DNA of 64,000 nt from an uncultured Clostridia bacterium (GCA_947628755.1 CANRBC010000017.1:1-64000); one strand, 5' to 3'. Numbered from the stretch's first letter, positions 33,809 through 42,821 are shown. Notes: generated by a model not told the origin, from the sequence alone. Made by a program: numbers and translations.

Positions 33809-34879
33809 TTATGCAACCTCGATAGCGCAGCATTCGTCCATTCTCTCAAAGGACGGAAGCACTATCTCTGAAACTGTAGTCTTTGTGTTTACAGGGTCTG
33901 TATTATATGTTACCGTTACGGCAATGCCCGTATGTACCAATGTAGTATCCACTTCGGACTTTGACATAAGTACTCTTTCTTCGGGAGTTGTACCAAACCA
34001 TGTATTACCCAAAGCAGAGCTGTCGGGCAGCATCATAATGATATTATCGGGATAGAACTTCTTAACAGCGCCTGTTTCGTCTTTGAACTTCTTGTTGTAT
34101 ATAATTATCTTAACTTTGAGTTCTTCCTCTACATAGCGCTGTACCCTTGCGCTTGTGTAATCTACATTGGCAGTTGTATTCTGAGCAAGTACGCCGTTCT
34201 GTACCTTCTTGCTTGCTTTTATAAGATTAAATGTTGCCTTTGACATAAGCAATATTTCAGGCGTTGCGCCTGTTACGTCCTCCTGGGCTTCCATAGCCTC
34301 CTCAAGATTCTTTATAGGGTCACAGGTTTCGGGAGCATCCCACTTATCCTCCGGACTTTCTATCTTGATATAGTGCTCTTCCTTCCACTTGCCATCAGGA
34401 TCGTAATTGTAGGTATAATTTACGCCATTGGCATTTATGTTTATACCTATCTTACCATCTAAAGGTGCTAAAAGCTGCATTCTCATTCTCTCAGGTACTA
34501 CAAGAGCGCCGTCAACAAGAGTGTCTGCATCATTAAAAATATTATTGAGCGTCTGTACAGCATAGGGGTCCTTACTGGACTCTACTCTCATTATTTCCTG
34601 TTCGTCCTTTTCCTTTACAAGCATTGATTCACGGAAAAATGGCATCTGTGTTTCAAGCTCCGCTACTCCTACTCTGTCACGGAACTTTGATTTTACATCA
34701 AACGCAGAGGGCGCAAGGGAAATAGGCAGTCCCTTATGTCCCTTTATCCAATCTAAGTCAAGTCCTGCTCTTTTAAGGGAAGGGAATAAACCTTCGCCCA
34801 GATATGGTATTTTGTTGCTTGCTGCCTCGGTGTAGTTTGCTGCTATTGCCTCAGCGTTAAATACATCTGATAACTTCAT
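33809..34879 (-). CDS. major capsid protein (Phage_cap_E family)
   Basis: The 356-aa protein forms the head shell. Marks are IPYLGEGLFPSLKRAGLDLD, PISLAPSAFDVKSKFRDRVG, MLVKEKDEQEIMRV and NIIMMLPDSSALGNTWFGTT. Length and location after the decoration and scaffold genes fit. Confidence 0.92.
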   Translation of the reverse strand: MKLSDVFNAEAIAANYTEAASNKIPYLGEGLFPSLKRAGLDLDWIKGHKGLPISLAPSAFDVKSKFRDRVGVAELETQMPFFRESMLVKEKDEQEIMRVESSKDPYAVQTLNNIFNDADTLVDGALVVPERMRMQLLAPLDGKIGININANGVNYTYNYDPDGKWKEEHYIKIESPEDKWDAPETCDPIKNLEEAMEAQEDVTGATPEILLMSKATFNLIKASKKVQNGVLAQNTTANVDYTSARVQRYVEEELKVKIIIYNKKFKDETGAVKKFYPDNIIMMLPDSSALGNTWFGTTPEERVLMSKSEVDTTLVHTGIAVTVTYNTDPVNTKTTVSEIVLPSFERMDECCAIEVA

Positions 34880-34896
34880 TTAATCATCTCCTTATT

Positions 34897-35607
34897 TTAT
34901 TCCTGAAGCGTTGCCTTTTCAAAATTCAGTTTGATTACAGAATTACCGTCAACCAACACTTCAAATTTCGTCTGGTTATCATCTATTCTGAAAACAATAT
35001 CCTTATCGTAATCAATATCCTTCTTACTTTCGCTACCATTCTTCTTGAATGTCATCTTACTGCCTGGCTCTTCTGAAAGTGTAAACGGGAAGAAATGTCC
35101 GCTCTGTTCGGCAACATTGCTTGTGTTAAATGCCTTAAAGCCGTCAACCTTATACAATGTTCCCTCAACACTGCCGTCTTCCAGTATCTTTGTGTCGGGA
35201 CTTATCATCTCGCTTACCTTCTTAGAGCCTTCGCCCTTTATGGGTTCATTATCTTGGGGCATCACTGCCGCCTTGTCTGTTTCCTTTGACTTTGGTAATG
35301 CCCCTATATCAAAAGGGAGGAATACTATCTGCTTAATATCTACTGCCTCGTTAGGCTCTTCGGGTAGCTTTGACTTGTCTATAAATCCATGCACGACTAC
35401 TGCGCCGTTAGGGTCTTCCTCCAACACTACATCATTAAGCAGTACGCCTATAGCGGTTGCATCATTTGCAGGTATCATAGTGCCTGCCGGTATTACACCA
35501 TCTTTAGCCTTTGCACTAAGCTCAGAGCAATCATAATTAATTGCTACATAGTGGTCATTTGCCAGTATATTCACAGGCTGACCTATATCTGTTTTTTTAA
35601 ATTTCAT
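34897..35607 (-). CDS. head decoration / fibre protein
   Basis: The 236-aa protein has the decoration-like start MKFKKTDIGQPVNILANDHY, GVIPAGTMIPANDATAIGVL and DPNGAVVVHGFIDKSKLPEE, then an extra Lys/Asp-rich C-terminal domain (from about 145) that could be an exposed domain. It lies between scaffold and capsid genes. Confidence 0.75.
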   Translation of the reverse strand: MKFKKTDIGQPVNILANDHYVAINYDCSELSAKAKDGVIPAGTMIPANDATAIGVLLNDVVLEEDPNGAVVVHGFIDKSKLPEEPNEAVDIKQIVFLPFDIGALPKSKETDKAAVMPQDNEPIKGEGSKKVSEMISPDTKILEDGSVEGTLYKVDGFKAFNTSNVAEQSGHFFPFTLSEEPGSKMTFKKNGSESKKDIDYDKDIVFRIDDNQTKFEVLVDGNSVIKLNFEKATLQE

Positions 35608-35619
35608 TTGCTCATCTCC

Positions 35620-36333
35620 TTATTTTAAATAATGACTTAACACTTCTTGACTTCTTTTAGCCTGTTCGGCTCTTGATTTACCTAAAAGCTCGGCAATCTT
35701 ATTCCTGCCTCTGTTATTATCCTCATCATCTTCATCGTTACTTTCTCTGCTGTTGGGATTTCTACCAGCCGCCTTAAATTTTTCATTGACCTTGCTTTCA
35801 ACTATCTTGCTGACAAGCTCTTTTAAAGCTGTTATCTTATTATTGATTTCGCTTTCGTCTGCGCCCATTACAAGGTCAACTACCTTTAAAGCCGTATCGC
35901 TGCCGTCATCAAGTCCTGCTTTCTTAATAGCGCTGACAGCATAATAACGATTTTCCTTTTCCTGTAAGGCTGCCTCACGGTCTGCAAGGTCCTTTGCCTT
36001 CTTTTCATCCTCCAGCTTCTGGACTTCTTCGGCAGTAAGCTTTTCTTTTCTCAGCTTCGCAAGCTGTTTTTCAAGCTCCGCCTTATCCTTGTTAGCCTTT
36101 TCCATAGCTTTATCGACTCTGGCGTTTATAAGGCGCTCAATATAGTCATTATCGTTATCGCTATTATTACCGCCCTTATCCTTGCCGCCAGCGTTATCAT
36201 TGCCATTGTTACCGTCAGTGCCGCTGTTACCACCTACGCCACCCATACTGCCATTGTCACCGTCAGTACCTCCACCACCACTACCATCGGCGCTTAACAT
36301 TGGCATTGACATTGTACCTAAATTAGATTTCAT
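35620..36333 (-). CDS. scaffolding protein (DUF4355-like)
   Basis: The 237-aa protein starts with a Gly/Asn/Asp-rich segment (residues 15-62), then a long coiled coil (KANKDKAELEKQLAKLRKEK) and a C-terminal capsid-binding region (NKIAELLGKSRAEQAKRSQE). It guides capsid assembly. Confidence 0.87.
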   Translation of the reverse strand: MKSNLGTMSMPMLSADGSGGGGTDGDNGSMGGVGGNSGTDGNNGNDNAGGKDKGGNNSDNDNDYIERLINARVDKAMEKANKDKAELEKQLAKLRKEKLTAEEVQKLEDEKKAKDLADREAALQEKENRYYAVSAIKKAGLDDGSDTALKVVDLVMGADESEINNKITALKELVSKIVESKVNEKFKAAGRNPNSRESNDEDDEDNNRGRNKIAELLGKSRAEQAKRSQEVLSHYLK

Positions 36334-36364
36334 ATTTTTTCCTCCTTTTATTTAATATAGGTTA

Positions 36365-36412
36365 TTAACAACCTGATAGCGGTTAGCAGAATCGAACTGC
36401 TATATGCCCACA
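36365..36412 (-). other. tRNA T-arm-like hairpin
   Basis: On the minus strand AGCAG-TTCGATT-CTGCT has a fully consensus T-loop and a 5-bp T-stem with the conserved closing G-C. It is enclosed by TAGCGGT and ACCGCTA, which pair like an acceptor stem, but only about 10 bases stand where D- and anticodon arms should be. It is not a working tRNA; a deletion remnant or a tRNA-mimic is possible. Confidence 0.5.
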
Positions 36413-36457
36413 CCGCTACGCTTACCCTGTAAGCAATCTATGTAAACAGTTAGACAG

Positions 36458-36973
36458 CTAGCTTGCCCAACTGGAATTTTCGTCATTATCTATATTTTCT
36501 AAAAACCATTTTAATTCTTCGTTATTTTCCAAAGCATTAAAAATTATATTTAGCGCCTCGTTATATATACGTTGCACGTGCCTTTTACTGATTAAAAACG
36601 GAAGATTTAACGGCAACATTTCCCAATTAAGCTTGTTAATATGTTTACCTCTTATGACAAGTAACTGTGTATCTTCAAGTGTTTCGATTATATTGTCAAG
36701 TGTACCTTTTATTCTAAGGGCTTTTTCTAACTTAATACTTGTTTGCCTTATCAATTCAGCACATAACTTTATATTTCGATTGATTCGTTCATCAATATCA
36801 ATAGTTGGGTTTCCAAGCGTTCTATCATCACTCCACATACTTTTTATTTCATAAATGGATTTTCTTATGTCCTTATATTTCGCTATATCTATTTCAAGTT
36901 CTCTTGTTATCCTGTACGAATTGCCCCAATAATCTAATAAATGACGGATTTTTTTCTTTTCTCCTTCTGTCAC
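36458..36973 (-). CDS. ArpU/DUF1492-like regulator in the head operon
   Basis: The 171-aa protein is helical with a C-terminal HTH (LISKRHVQRIYNEALNIIFN), resembling phage late-transcription regulators of the ArpU/RinA type. The start is GTG after AGGGAAGTG. Its place between portal and scaffold is unusual for this family. Confidence 0.6.
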   Translation of the reverse strand: MTEGEKKKIRHLLDYWGNSYRITRELEIDIAKYKDIRKSIYEIKSMWSDDRTLGNPTIDIDERINRNIKLCAELIRQTSIKLEKALRIKGTLDNIIETLEDTQLLVIRGKHINKLNWEMLPLNLPFLISKRHVQRIYNEALNIIFNALENNEELKWFLENIDNDENSSWAS

Positions 36974-37095
36974 GCATTTATCACTTCCCTTAATCCCATA
37001 TATAAGGTTAATCTTTAATACTTGCCCTTATTTTATATTGTGTTGCTGCGAGATTGCCACGCTGCCTTTCCTGCAGAGGTTTTATGTCGCAGCAT

Positions 37096-38574
37096 TTATA
37101 TATCGTCCTCGTCAATATATATATCATTTATATGCTTATTAGTTGAATCTTCAGTATTTGGTTCTGGTATACTATCCTCCTGCTGTTCTATCATTTCCAT
37201 TATATAATCCACATCATCAACAAAACTGAGCTGACTATATGCAACTTCCTTTGGAATGCCGGCAGATATTAACGTCTGTACCGTCTGCGCTTCCGTTAAT
37301 GTATCAAGAGGGAAGTTTCTTGTAAACTCCATTGTTATCTGTAACGGGTCTACATATATTTCTTTTTTACTCCAGGCAGAACACAACACCTTCCACATAT
37401 ATTGTGCTGCGTCCATCATTTTAGCCTCAAACATACCGCATTTTGTTTCAAGCCCATGCAATTTAAATTTAAGACTTACGCCGCTTGCACTTCCAAAGCT
37501 CTCATCGTTAAGATTTGGGGTTTTGGAAAATCTATAAATATTATCCTGTAACCTTTCAAGGTGATGTTCTGTAAAGCCGTCATTTATGTTTTTCGTTAAG
37601 AAATACACATCGGCGTCCTTAGTACCCGTTGAGGGTATTCTTATCGCTCCGTTATTCTGTGCTTTACGAATTTCGTCATCATCAACAGACACATTTTTGA
37701 ACACCATATATGCGTGGACAAAGCTCTCAATCTCATTGCTGTTATCTGATACTACTTTGTCATAATCGTCAATAAGAGTAAGAACCTTTTCAGCATCTCC
37801 CATAAGCTCCTTGTTATTGGCTATACCCTGTAAGGGGCAATAGTCAAATAAGTGTTCTTGCTTTTTTGTATAACTTAAACTTCCTTTGTAGCCCTCATAG
37901 TAATACACATATTTATCATCATAAAAGTCTACAAGCAGCTTTGAGACTTGCTTATCGGGTGATATTTTATGGACTCTGACGGCATATTTCGGCTCGCTTA
38001 TGTCCGTATTTGATAATATTATTGTTTCATATCCCGGCACTGCCATAACTCTTATGTCGCCGTCTATATCAATATAAAAAAGCCTGCCTGCATATCCGTA
38101 TATGCTTGCAAACTTAGTTATCTCCATATCAACACCGTACATATTGTTGCGTGTTACAAAGTCAGTAACCGCCTTTGTTGCTTTGTCAACTGCTTCCTCG
38201 CCGCCTGTTACCGCTTCCGCTTCAATTCCCTTACTATAGCCATAGCTTATAGGCTCACCTGCAAAATATCCTGTTTTAAAGTCAATGATTTCAGAAAAAA
38301 AGTCATTATTTATCAAGTTGTTTATAGGTAAACTATTGGCAAATATAGGCTCTCTTTTAAAAATAGGTACTTCCTCGGCTACTGTCCTGTATCTGTCATA
38401 TAGCTTTATATTATATGCCGCATTATAACTGTGTTTATTGATTATTTTTTGTAACAAATCAGTCGGTATTCCGGTATCTGATATGCTATCCTCTATTTTT
38501 TTTATTTCATCTGTAAAGTCAGGATACATCTGCAAGTAATTTCTGTTGATAGCATTTTCCCTGTATTTTTGCAC
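37096..38574 (-). CDS. portal protein (SPP1 gp6 family)
   Basis: The 492-aa protein forms the DNA channel of the head vertex. Marks are LINNDFFSEIIDFKTGYFAG, DDYDKVVSDNSNEIESFVHA, LNDESFGSASGVSLKFKLHG and PLQITMEFTRNFPLDTLTEA. The start is GTG after GGAGGTGATAAT. It directly follows the terminase gene. Confidence 0.93.
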   Translation of the reverse strand: MQKYRENAINRNYLQMYPDFTDEIKKIEDSISDTGIPTDLLQKIINKHSYNAAYNIKLYDRYRTVAEEVPIFKREPIFANSLPINNLINNDFFSEIIDFKTGYFAGEPISYGYSKGIEAEAVTGGEEAVDKATKAVTDFVTRNNMYGVDMEITKFASIYGYAGRLFYIDIDGDIRVMAVPGYETIILSNTDISEPKYAVRVHKISPDKQVSKLLVDFYDDKYVYYYEGYKGSLSYTKKQEHLFDYCPLQGIANNKELMGDAEKVLTLIDDYDKVVSDNSNEIESFVHAYMVFKNVSVDDDEIRKAQNNGAIRIPSTGTKDADVYFLTKNINDGFTEHHLERLQDNIYRFSKTPNLNDESFGSASGVSLKFKLHGLETKCGMFEAKMMDAAQYMWKVLCSAWSKKEIYVDPLQITMEFTRNFPLDTLTEAQTVQTLISAGIPKEVAYSQLSFVDDVDYIMEMIEQQEDSIPEPNTEDSTNKHINDIYIDEDDI

Positions 38575-38588
38575 ATTATCACCTCCAT

Positions 38589-39815
38589 TTATAGTCTCTT
38601 AGCGGCCATTATTTTGACTTCCATCTGCAGCTGTTCTGTTGCATAACGCAGCGCATCAATTAAATGGTTATTTTCATCTGCCGCCTTTGCCATAGCATTG
38701 CCGTATTTATCCTCCTGCCAATGGTACTGTTCTATTTCATTTTTAAAGTTTTGGCATTCTGTATGTATTATTATCTCATAGCCCTGTAGCCACCTTATGC
38801 CCCTATTTATGCTGTCCGCACCCTTTACAGCGGGAATAGCATTTACGTTATGCAAGGCAAGATAATCTATTGTCTTTGGGTCTGCACTGTCACAAGTTAC
38901 ATAGCTCTGACCAAACATTTCCTTTGATACTCTTACAAGCTCATCATCTGTCATTCCTGCCTGATACCATTCATCAAATACATATATCCTCTTTTGTTTT
39001 TTATCTATATGTATTTTTATAAGAGCGTTCGGGTCGGAGGAATATCCAAAGTCCATACCACAGTAAATATTGTCAAAGCTCGGTATCATTTCGGACAGAT
39101 TTTCAACCTTCCAGTTTTTAAATATGATATGTCCCAAAGCTCCCCAGTTACCAAGTGAATATACATTGTAATAATATGGGTCTGTTTCATTTTCCAATCT
39201 GTACTTGTCCTCATCGGTCAACATATCATTGTCTTTGTATGTTGTTTTGAGTATGCATAGGTCTCTGTCTTCATAGCTGTCTTTATTATCTTCCCATTTG
39301 CCGAAAAACCTCTTGTATATCCAATGACTTTTTAATATAGGGTTAAAAGCCATTACAATATACTTATTATTTGCAGATATACCTCTTAATCTTTTTGTAA
39401 GCTGCATATAGGCATCCTCTTTTATTTCGGTTGCCTCTTCAACAAATATCCTTTCCAATACGCCCTTTGCAGGCGTTATTGATTTTACCTTTTCCACATC
39501 ATCAAGCCCTGTAAAAAGTATCTGACAGCCGTTTAAAAGGCAGGTTATCACCATATCGGACTTATTTATTTTAAAATAATTATTCAATCCCATTTCATAT
39601 ATGGTCTTCACGACCTGATTATATACGCTGTTTCTCATTGTCTTTGCTACATTCCGACAACACATCCAATTCACGCCTTGTATACAATCAAGCACTATCT
39701 TTTGACAAATAAAAAAGCTCTTTCCTGATGCCGAGCCTCCGAAAAATATTTGTGTCTGTTGACTTTTATTCAGATATGGGATATATGTCTTGTTGATTGC
39801 TACATTTATATTCAT
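38589..39815 (-). CDS. terL: terminase large subunit
   Basis: The 408-aa DNA packaging motor has Walker A GGSASGKS (residues 26-33), Walker B ILERIFVEEATE, MAFNPILKSHWIYKRF and the nuclease domain with GMDFGYSSDPNALI. PBSX-type family. It follows the yhhQ gene by 3 bases. Confidence 0.94.
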   Translation of the reverse strand: MNINVAINKTYIPYLNKSQQTQIFFGGSASGKSFFICQKIVLDCIQGVNWMCCRNVAKTMRNSVYNQVVKTIYEMGLNNYFKINKSDMVITCLLNGCQILFTGLDDVEKVKSITPAKGVLERIFVEEATEIKEDAYMQLTKRLRGISANNKYIVMAFNPILKSHWIYKRFFGKWEDNKDSYEDRDLCILKTTYKDNDMLTDEDKYRLENETDPYYYNVYSLGNWGALGHIIFKNWKVENLSEMIPSFDNIYCGMDFGYSSDPNALIKIHIDKKQKRIYVFDEWYQAGMTDDELVRVSKEMFGQSYVTCDSADPKTIDYLALHNVNAIPAVKGADSINRGIRWLQGYEIIIHTECQNFKNEIEQYHWQEDKYGNAMAKAADENNHLIDALRYATEQLQMEVKIMAAKRL

Positions 39816-39818
39816 ATT

Positions 39819-40448
39819 TTATAACCTTATCATTGATTGCTTAATATGCTTAATAGCCGATTTTGTTATCGGATAAAACAGTACCTCATACAGTACCTCA
39901 AAAAGAGTACCACCTATTACCATTGATATTAATGCCGATAACGGCATAACAAATAAAAACGCTATAAATGCAAATATAGCATTATCTAAAAACTGACCAA
40001 ATATTGTTGATATAATAGCCCGTGCAAACAATGACTTATTATATCTGCGTTTCATTGTAACCATTATTTTACTGTTTACAAGACTTCCTGCTATGTATGC
40101 TATAAAACTTGCAGCCGATATCCTTGCCGTAGTGCCCAGTATAACCTGAAAAGCCCGCTGATTGCCATATACTTTGGATGCAGGAAGGATAATAGCAATT
40201 TGGAATAAGACCACTCCTATTAGATTCATAGCAAACGATAATAATACCATTCTTTTGGTCTGATTATATCCGAATACTTCGCTTGAAATATCCTGCGCTA
40301 TGAATAATAATGGACTAACTAATATTCCCGTTGTTACTGTAAATGCAAATACATCAATACTTTTTGTTGCAAGTATGTTTTGTATTATTAGCCCGGCACA
40401 ATATATGCCGAATAATGCAGCAGTTATTTTTTCTTCATTTTTATTCAT
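39819..40448 (-). CDS. yhhQ: YhhQ/VUT family queuosine-precursor transporter
   Basis: The 209-aa membrane protein has about six helices and the family signature QDISSEVFGYNQTKRMVL (residues 52-69). Bacterial YhhQ imports preQ0/preQ1-type 7-deazaguanines. In a phage, next to a transglycosylase-like gene, it probably supplies the base for DNA modification. It is 1 base from dpdA and 3 from terL. Confidence 0.85.
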   Translation of the reverse strand: MNKNEEKITAALFGIYCAGLIIQNILATKSIDVFAFTVTTGILVSPLLFIAQDISSEVFGYNQTKRMVLLSFAMNLIGVVLFQIAIILPASKVYGNQRAFQVILGTTARISAASFIAYIAGSLVNSKIMVTMKRRYNKSLFARAIISTIFGQFLDNAIFAFIAFLFVMPLSALISMVIGGTLFEVLYEVLFYPITKSAIKHIKQSMIRL

Positions 40449-40449
40449 T

Positions 40450-41193
40450 TTACCACCCCTTTAAATCCATATATCTCTGATATTTGACCCATTCGCTGAA
40501 ATTATGTGCAATCAGTTTATATAAATCGGTCTTTTTATTCCCCTTTTCCAAAGGTCTTTGTATTATCCTTTTACCATTGAAAAATTGTAATTGTTGCCCT
40601 CTGACAGCACTCATTACCCAACTTGCACTATCTACGCTATAGAATTTATAGTCATTGAGTTCACTTGTTTTTGTAAAGCCTAAACCGTGTACTTTTACAC
40701 CTTTTTTATAAGCATAATCAACCATTTTTTTGATTAAGTTATACTCTTGCTTTTTAACGTGAAATACAAGACCGCCAATCGCTACATACTTGTAACATTC
40801 ACACATTTTTTTGAAATAGTCTACTCCTCTGCCTTTATGCCATACCGGAATACACTTCCTATTTGTACCATTTTCAAGTCTTTTTCTAAGCTCCTCAACA
40901 TACTCTATGCCGTATATAGTATCAACATCAAGCTCAAAAAAGTATTTTATATTGTACTTGTTTATAAATGCAATATATCTGTCAAGATAGCTATTTAACA
41001 TTTCTTTTGTACATTCTTGACCGTTCATATAACTAAACGCTCCGCTATCGAGTAGAAAATTATCCACTCCTACAGAATTTAAAGCCTGTAAGCAACTATC
41101 CTCTCCACTAAAGAATGTTTCAAGGCAATATTTTAATTTACTTTTATCAAGGTTCTTATCTCGTGAAGTCGTTGCGGCAAGATATACTCTCAT
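40450..41193 (-). CDS. dpdA: DpdA-like DNA-guanine transglycosylase
   Basis: The 247-aa protein belongs to the phage TGT-like group. TIM-barrel motifs seen are LLDSGAFSYMNG (residues 48-59), FELDVD (86-91), AIGGLVFHV (138-146), VHGLGFTKTSEL (168-179) and FYSVDSASWVMS (184-195). DpdA enzymes exchange guanine in DNA for a 7-deazaguanine, which blocks many restriction enzymes. Start and the parB stop overlap in ATGA. Which base is used cannot be read from sequence. Confidence 0.8.
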   Translation of the reverse strand: MRVYLAATTSRDKNLDKSKLKYCLETFFSGEDSCLQALNSVGVDNFLLDSGAFSYMNGQECTKEMLNSYLDRYIAFINKYNIKYFFELDVDTIYGIEYVEELRKRLENGTNRKCIPVWHKGRGVDYFKKMCECYKYVAIGGLVFHVKKQEYNLIKKMVDYAYKKGVKVHGLGFTKTSELNDYKFYSVDSASWVMSAVRGQQLQFFNGKRIIQRPLEKGNKKTDLYKLIAHNFSEWVKYQRYMDLKGW

Positions 41194-41681
41194 ATTTCAA
41201 ATTCCTTCCCACAATGCGGACAGGTCACCGTCTTTCCTTCCTTTGAACGTGTGATTTCGGTGTCCTGTAAAAAATCATCATCATTAACATCTAAAGATAT
41301 ATCAAGCGCAGCAAATCCAAAGTCCGACATATCAACGTCCAGTTCTGACAATTCCTTTAATTCTGCGTTTAATTTATCAAAATCCCAGCCGCTGAATTCT
41401 GCTACTTTATTATCTGCAAGCCTAAACGCCTTAATTTGGCTTTCTGTAAGGTCATCAGCTACTATACAAGGTACTTCATCAAGTTTCAACTGTTTAACTG
41501 CTTCAAGTCTTGTATGCCCAGCTACAATTACATTATCTTTATCAATTATAATCGGAATTTTAAAGCCAAACTTACTTATACTCTTAGCAACCTCGTTTAC
41601 TCCGACAGCTATATTCCTTGGATTATTTTCATAGGGTATCAGCTCATCAGGATTTTTATAAATGATTTTTAATTTGCTCAT
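41190..41681 (-). CDS. ParB-like domain protein with C-terminal zinc finger
   Basis: The 163-aa protein has a ParB/Srx fold: LIPYENNPRNIAVGVNEVAK, FKIPIIIDKDNVIVAGHTRL and LDEVPCIVADDLTESQI. The C-terminus adds CPHCGKEF (Cys154, Cys157). Such ParB units accompany phage DNA-modification genes. It starts 1 base before the terS stop and couples to dpdA. Confidence 0.82.
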   Translation of the reverse strand: MSKLKIIYKNPDELIPYENNPRNIAVGVNEVAKSISKFGFKIPIIIDKDNVIVAGHTRLEAVKQLKLDEVPCIVADDLTESQIKAFRLADNKVAEFSGWDFDKLNAELKELSELDVDMSDFGFAALDISLDVNDDDFLQDTEITRSKEGKTVTCPHCGKEFEI

Positions 41682-41682
41682 G

Positions 41683-42168
41683 CTACTCCTCCATTTCTTT
41701 TTTCGCTTCGTTTATGATTATGTTTATTTGCGTATTGTCTTCACTATTAGTTGTTTCAATAGGTTTGTCACGCCATTTTTTGTATCGGCGGTTCTTTAGC
41801 CAAAATATTTGAGCTGTTGTATCGGGAGGTATGTAAACATCTTCTTGCGCATATACAATATGTTCTTTTTCTGCTATCCTTTTGCCTTCTAAATTATACT
41901 TGACTTCCTTAAGTTTAAACGGTTTTTTTACTTTAACCGTATGCCCTAGGGCTTTTTTTAGCAGTGCATTTTCGACCTGATTATCAACTACATCTTTGCC
42001 TTTTTTTAGGGCCTCCGAAATCTCCGAAAATTTCTTTTTCCAGTCATATAGCGTAGAAACAGATATAGCCATTTTCTTTGCTATTTCCTCATCAGTAAGA
42101 CCATCTCTCGCCCAGCCTATTAATAATATTAAATTTTCAGGCTTCCGCCATTTATCATATTTTGCCAC
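41683..42168 (-). CDS. terS: terminase small subunit
   Basis: The protein (161 aa) starts at GTG 42168, 5 bases after AGGTGG; the frame is open to 42252 but that part runs through a terminator hairpin. The N-terminal HTH reads LTDEEIAKKMAISVSTLYDW, followed by the family region DVYIPPDTTAQIFWLKNRRY. It recognises packaging sites. Three genes separate it from terL. Confidence 0.87.
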   Translation of the reverse strand: MAKYDKWRKPENLILLIGWARDGLTDEEIAKKMAISVSTLYDWKKKFSEISEALKKGKDVVDNQVENALLKKALGHTVKVKKPFKLKEVKYNLEGKRIAEKEHIVYAQEDVYIPPDTTAQIFWLKNRRYKKWRDKPIETTNSEDNTQINIIINEAKKEMEE

Positions 42169-42192
42169 AACACCACCTACTATATTTACAAT

Positions 42193-42216
42193 AAAAAAGT
42201 GCCCGAAGGCACTCTT
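42193..42216 (-). terminator. UUCG-loop terminator before terS
   Basis: AGTGCC-CGAA-GGCACT on the plus strand; on the minus strand the loop is TTCG and TTTTTTATT follows. It separates early from late transcripts and lies downstream of the late promoter candidate. Confidence 0.85.
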
Positions 42217-42306
42217 TTGATTAATATGGAAGACCATACATAATATGGACAATATATAAGAGGAATTTATACCACTTGCATAGGACTTTTATAATCCTAC
42301 AATTAC

Positions 42307-42335
42307 ATTATATCACTTTTATACACTGATATGAA
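42307..42335 (-). promoter_or_regulatory. candidate late promoter
   Basis: On the minus strand TTCATA (42335-42330) and TATAAT (42312-42307) are 17 bases apart. It lies between the DUF1492 gene and terS; the poor -35 suggests an activator. Confidence 0.55.
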
Positions 42336-42363
42336 AAGCCACTATAAGCCATTTAAGGACAAA

Positions 42364-42774
42364 TTACAAATACGCATCACCAAAAATTTTTAATGCTATC
42401 CCATGCATTCTTGTAATATGTCTATGACTGTAATTCATCTCAATAGCAATCGTTTCAAACGTCTTGTATTCCACATATCTTTTGTATAACAAATTTATGT
42501 AATCACCGTTATTAAGATTTTCTATTTCATTGACTATCTTATGTCTAAGACGTGTGAAATCTTTTATTTGCTGCTTTATTTCTCTTTCAAGGTCAATACT
42601 TTCGTCTACTTTATCAAATCCTTTATTTTGAGTGCTGCTTTTTACTTTTTCATCAGCTATTTTGGCAGCAGGAATTGAATAAAGCTGGCTTTTTAAATTG
42701 TTAAGCTCACTAATTTTAACTTTTATTCTTGCATCCAAACACTTGACTTGACTTAAATACTCTTTTGCTGTCAC
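42364..42774 (-). CDS. DUF1492 / sigma-70-like late regulator
   Basis: The 136-aa protein has a coiled N-terminus and a region-4-like HTH at the end (YKTFETIAIEMNYSHRHITR). DUF1492 proteins stand before the terminase genes in many Firmicute phages and are thought to switch on late transcription. GTG start after AAGGGGG. Confidence 0.8.
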   Translation of the reverse strand: MTAKEYLSQVKCLDARIKVKISELNNLKSQLYSIPAAKIADEKVKSSTQNKGFDKVDESIDLEREIKQQIKDFTRLRHKIVNEIENLNNGDYINLLYKRYVEYKTFETIAIEMNYSHRHITRMHGIALKIFGDAYL

Positions 42775-42786
42775 AATACAACCCCC

Positions 42787-42815
42787 TTGACATTACATTT
42801 ATATAATGATATACT
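42787..42815 (+). promoter_or_regulatory. strong rightward sigma-A promoter
   Basis: TTGACA (42787-42792) and TATACT (42810-42815) with 17 bases between. It faces against all nearby genes and is followed 45 bases later by a terminator. Confidence 0.7.
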
Positions 42816-42821
42816 GTTTTT

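Noticed and set aside
36365-36457. A functional tRNA gene
   Set aside because: Only the T-arm and an acceptor-like stem are present; there is no anticodon arm of proper form and no 5' partner at the right distance.
41683-42252. Longer terS starting at 42252
   Set aside because: The extra codons pass through the UUCG terminator and lack a ribosome site; the GTG at 42168 has one.
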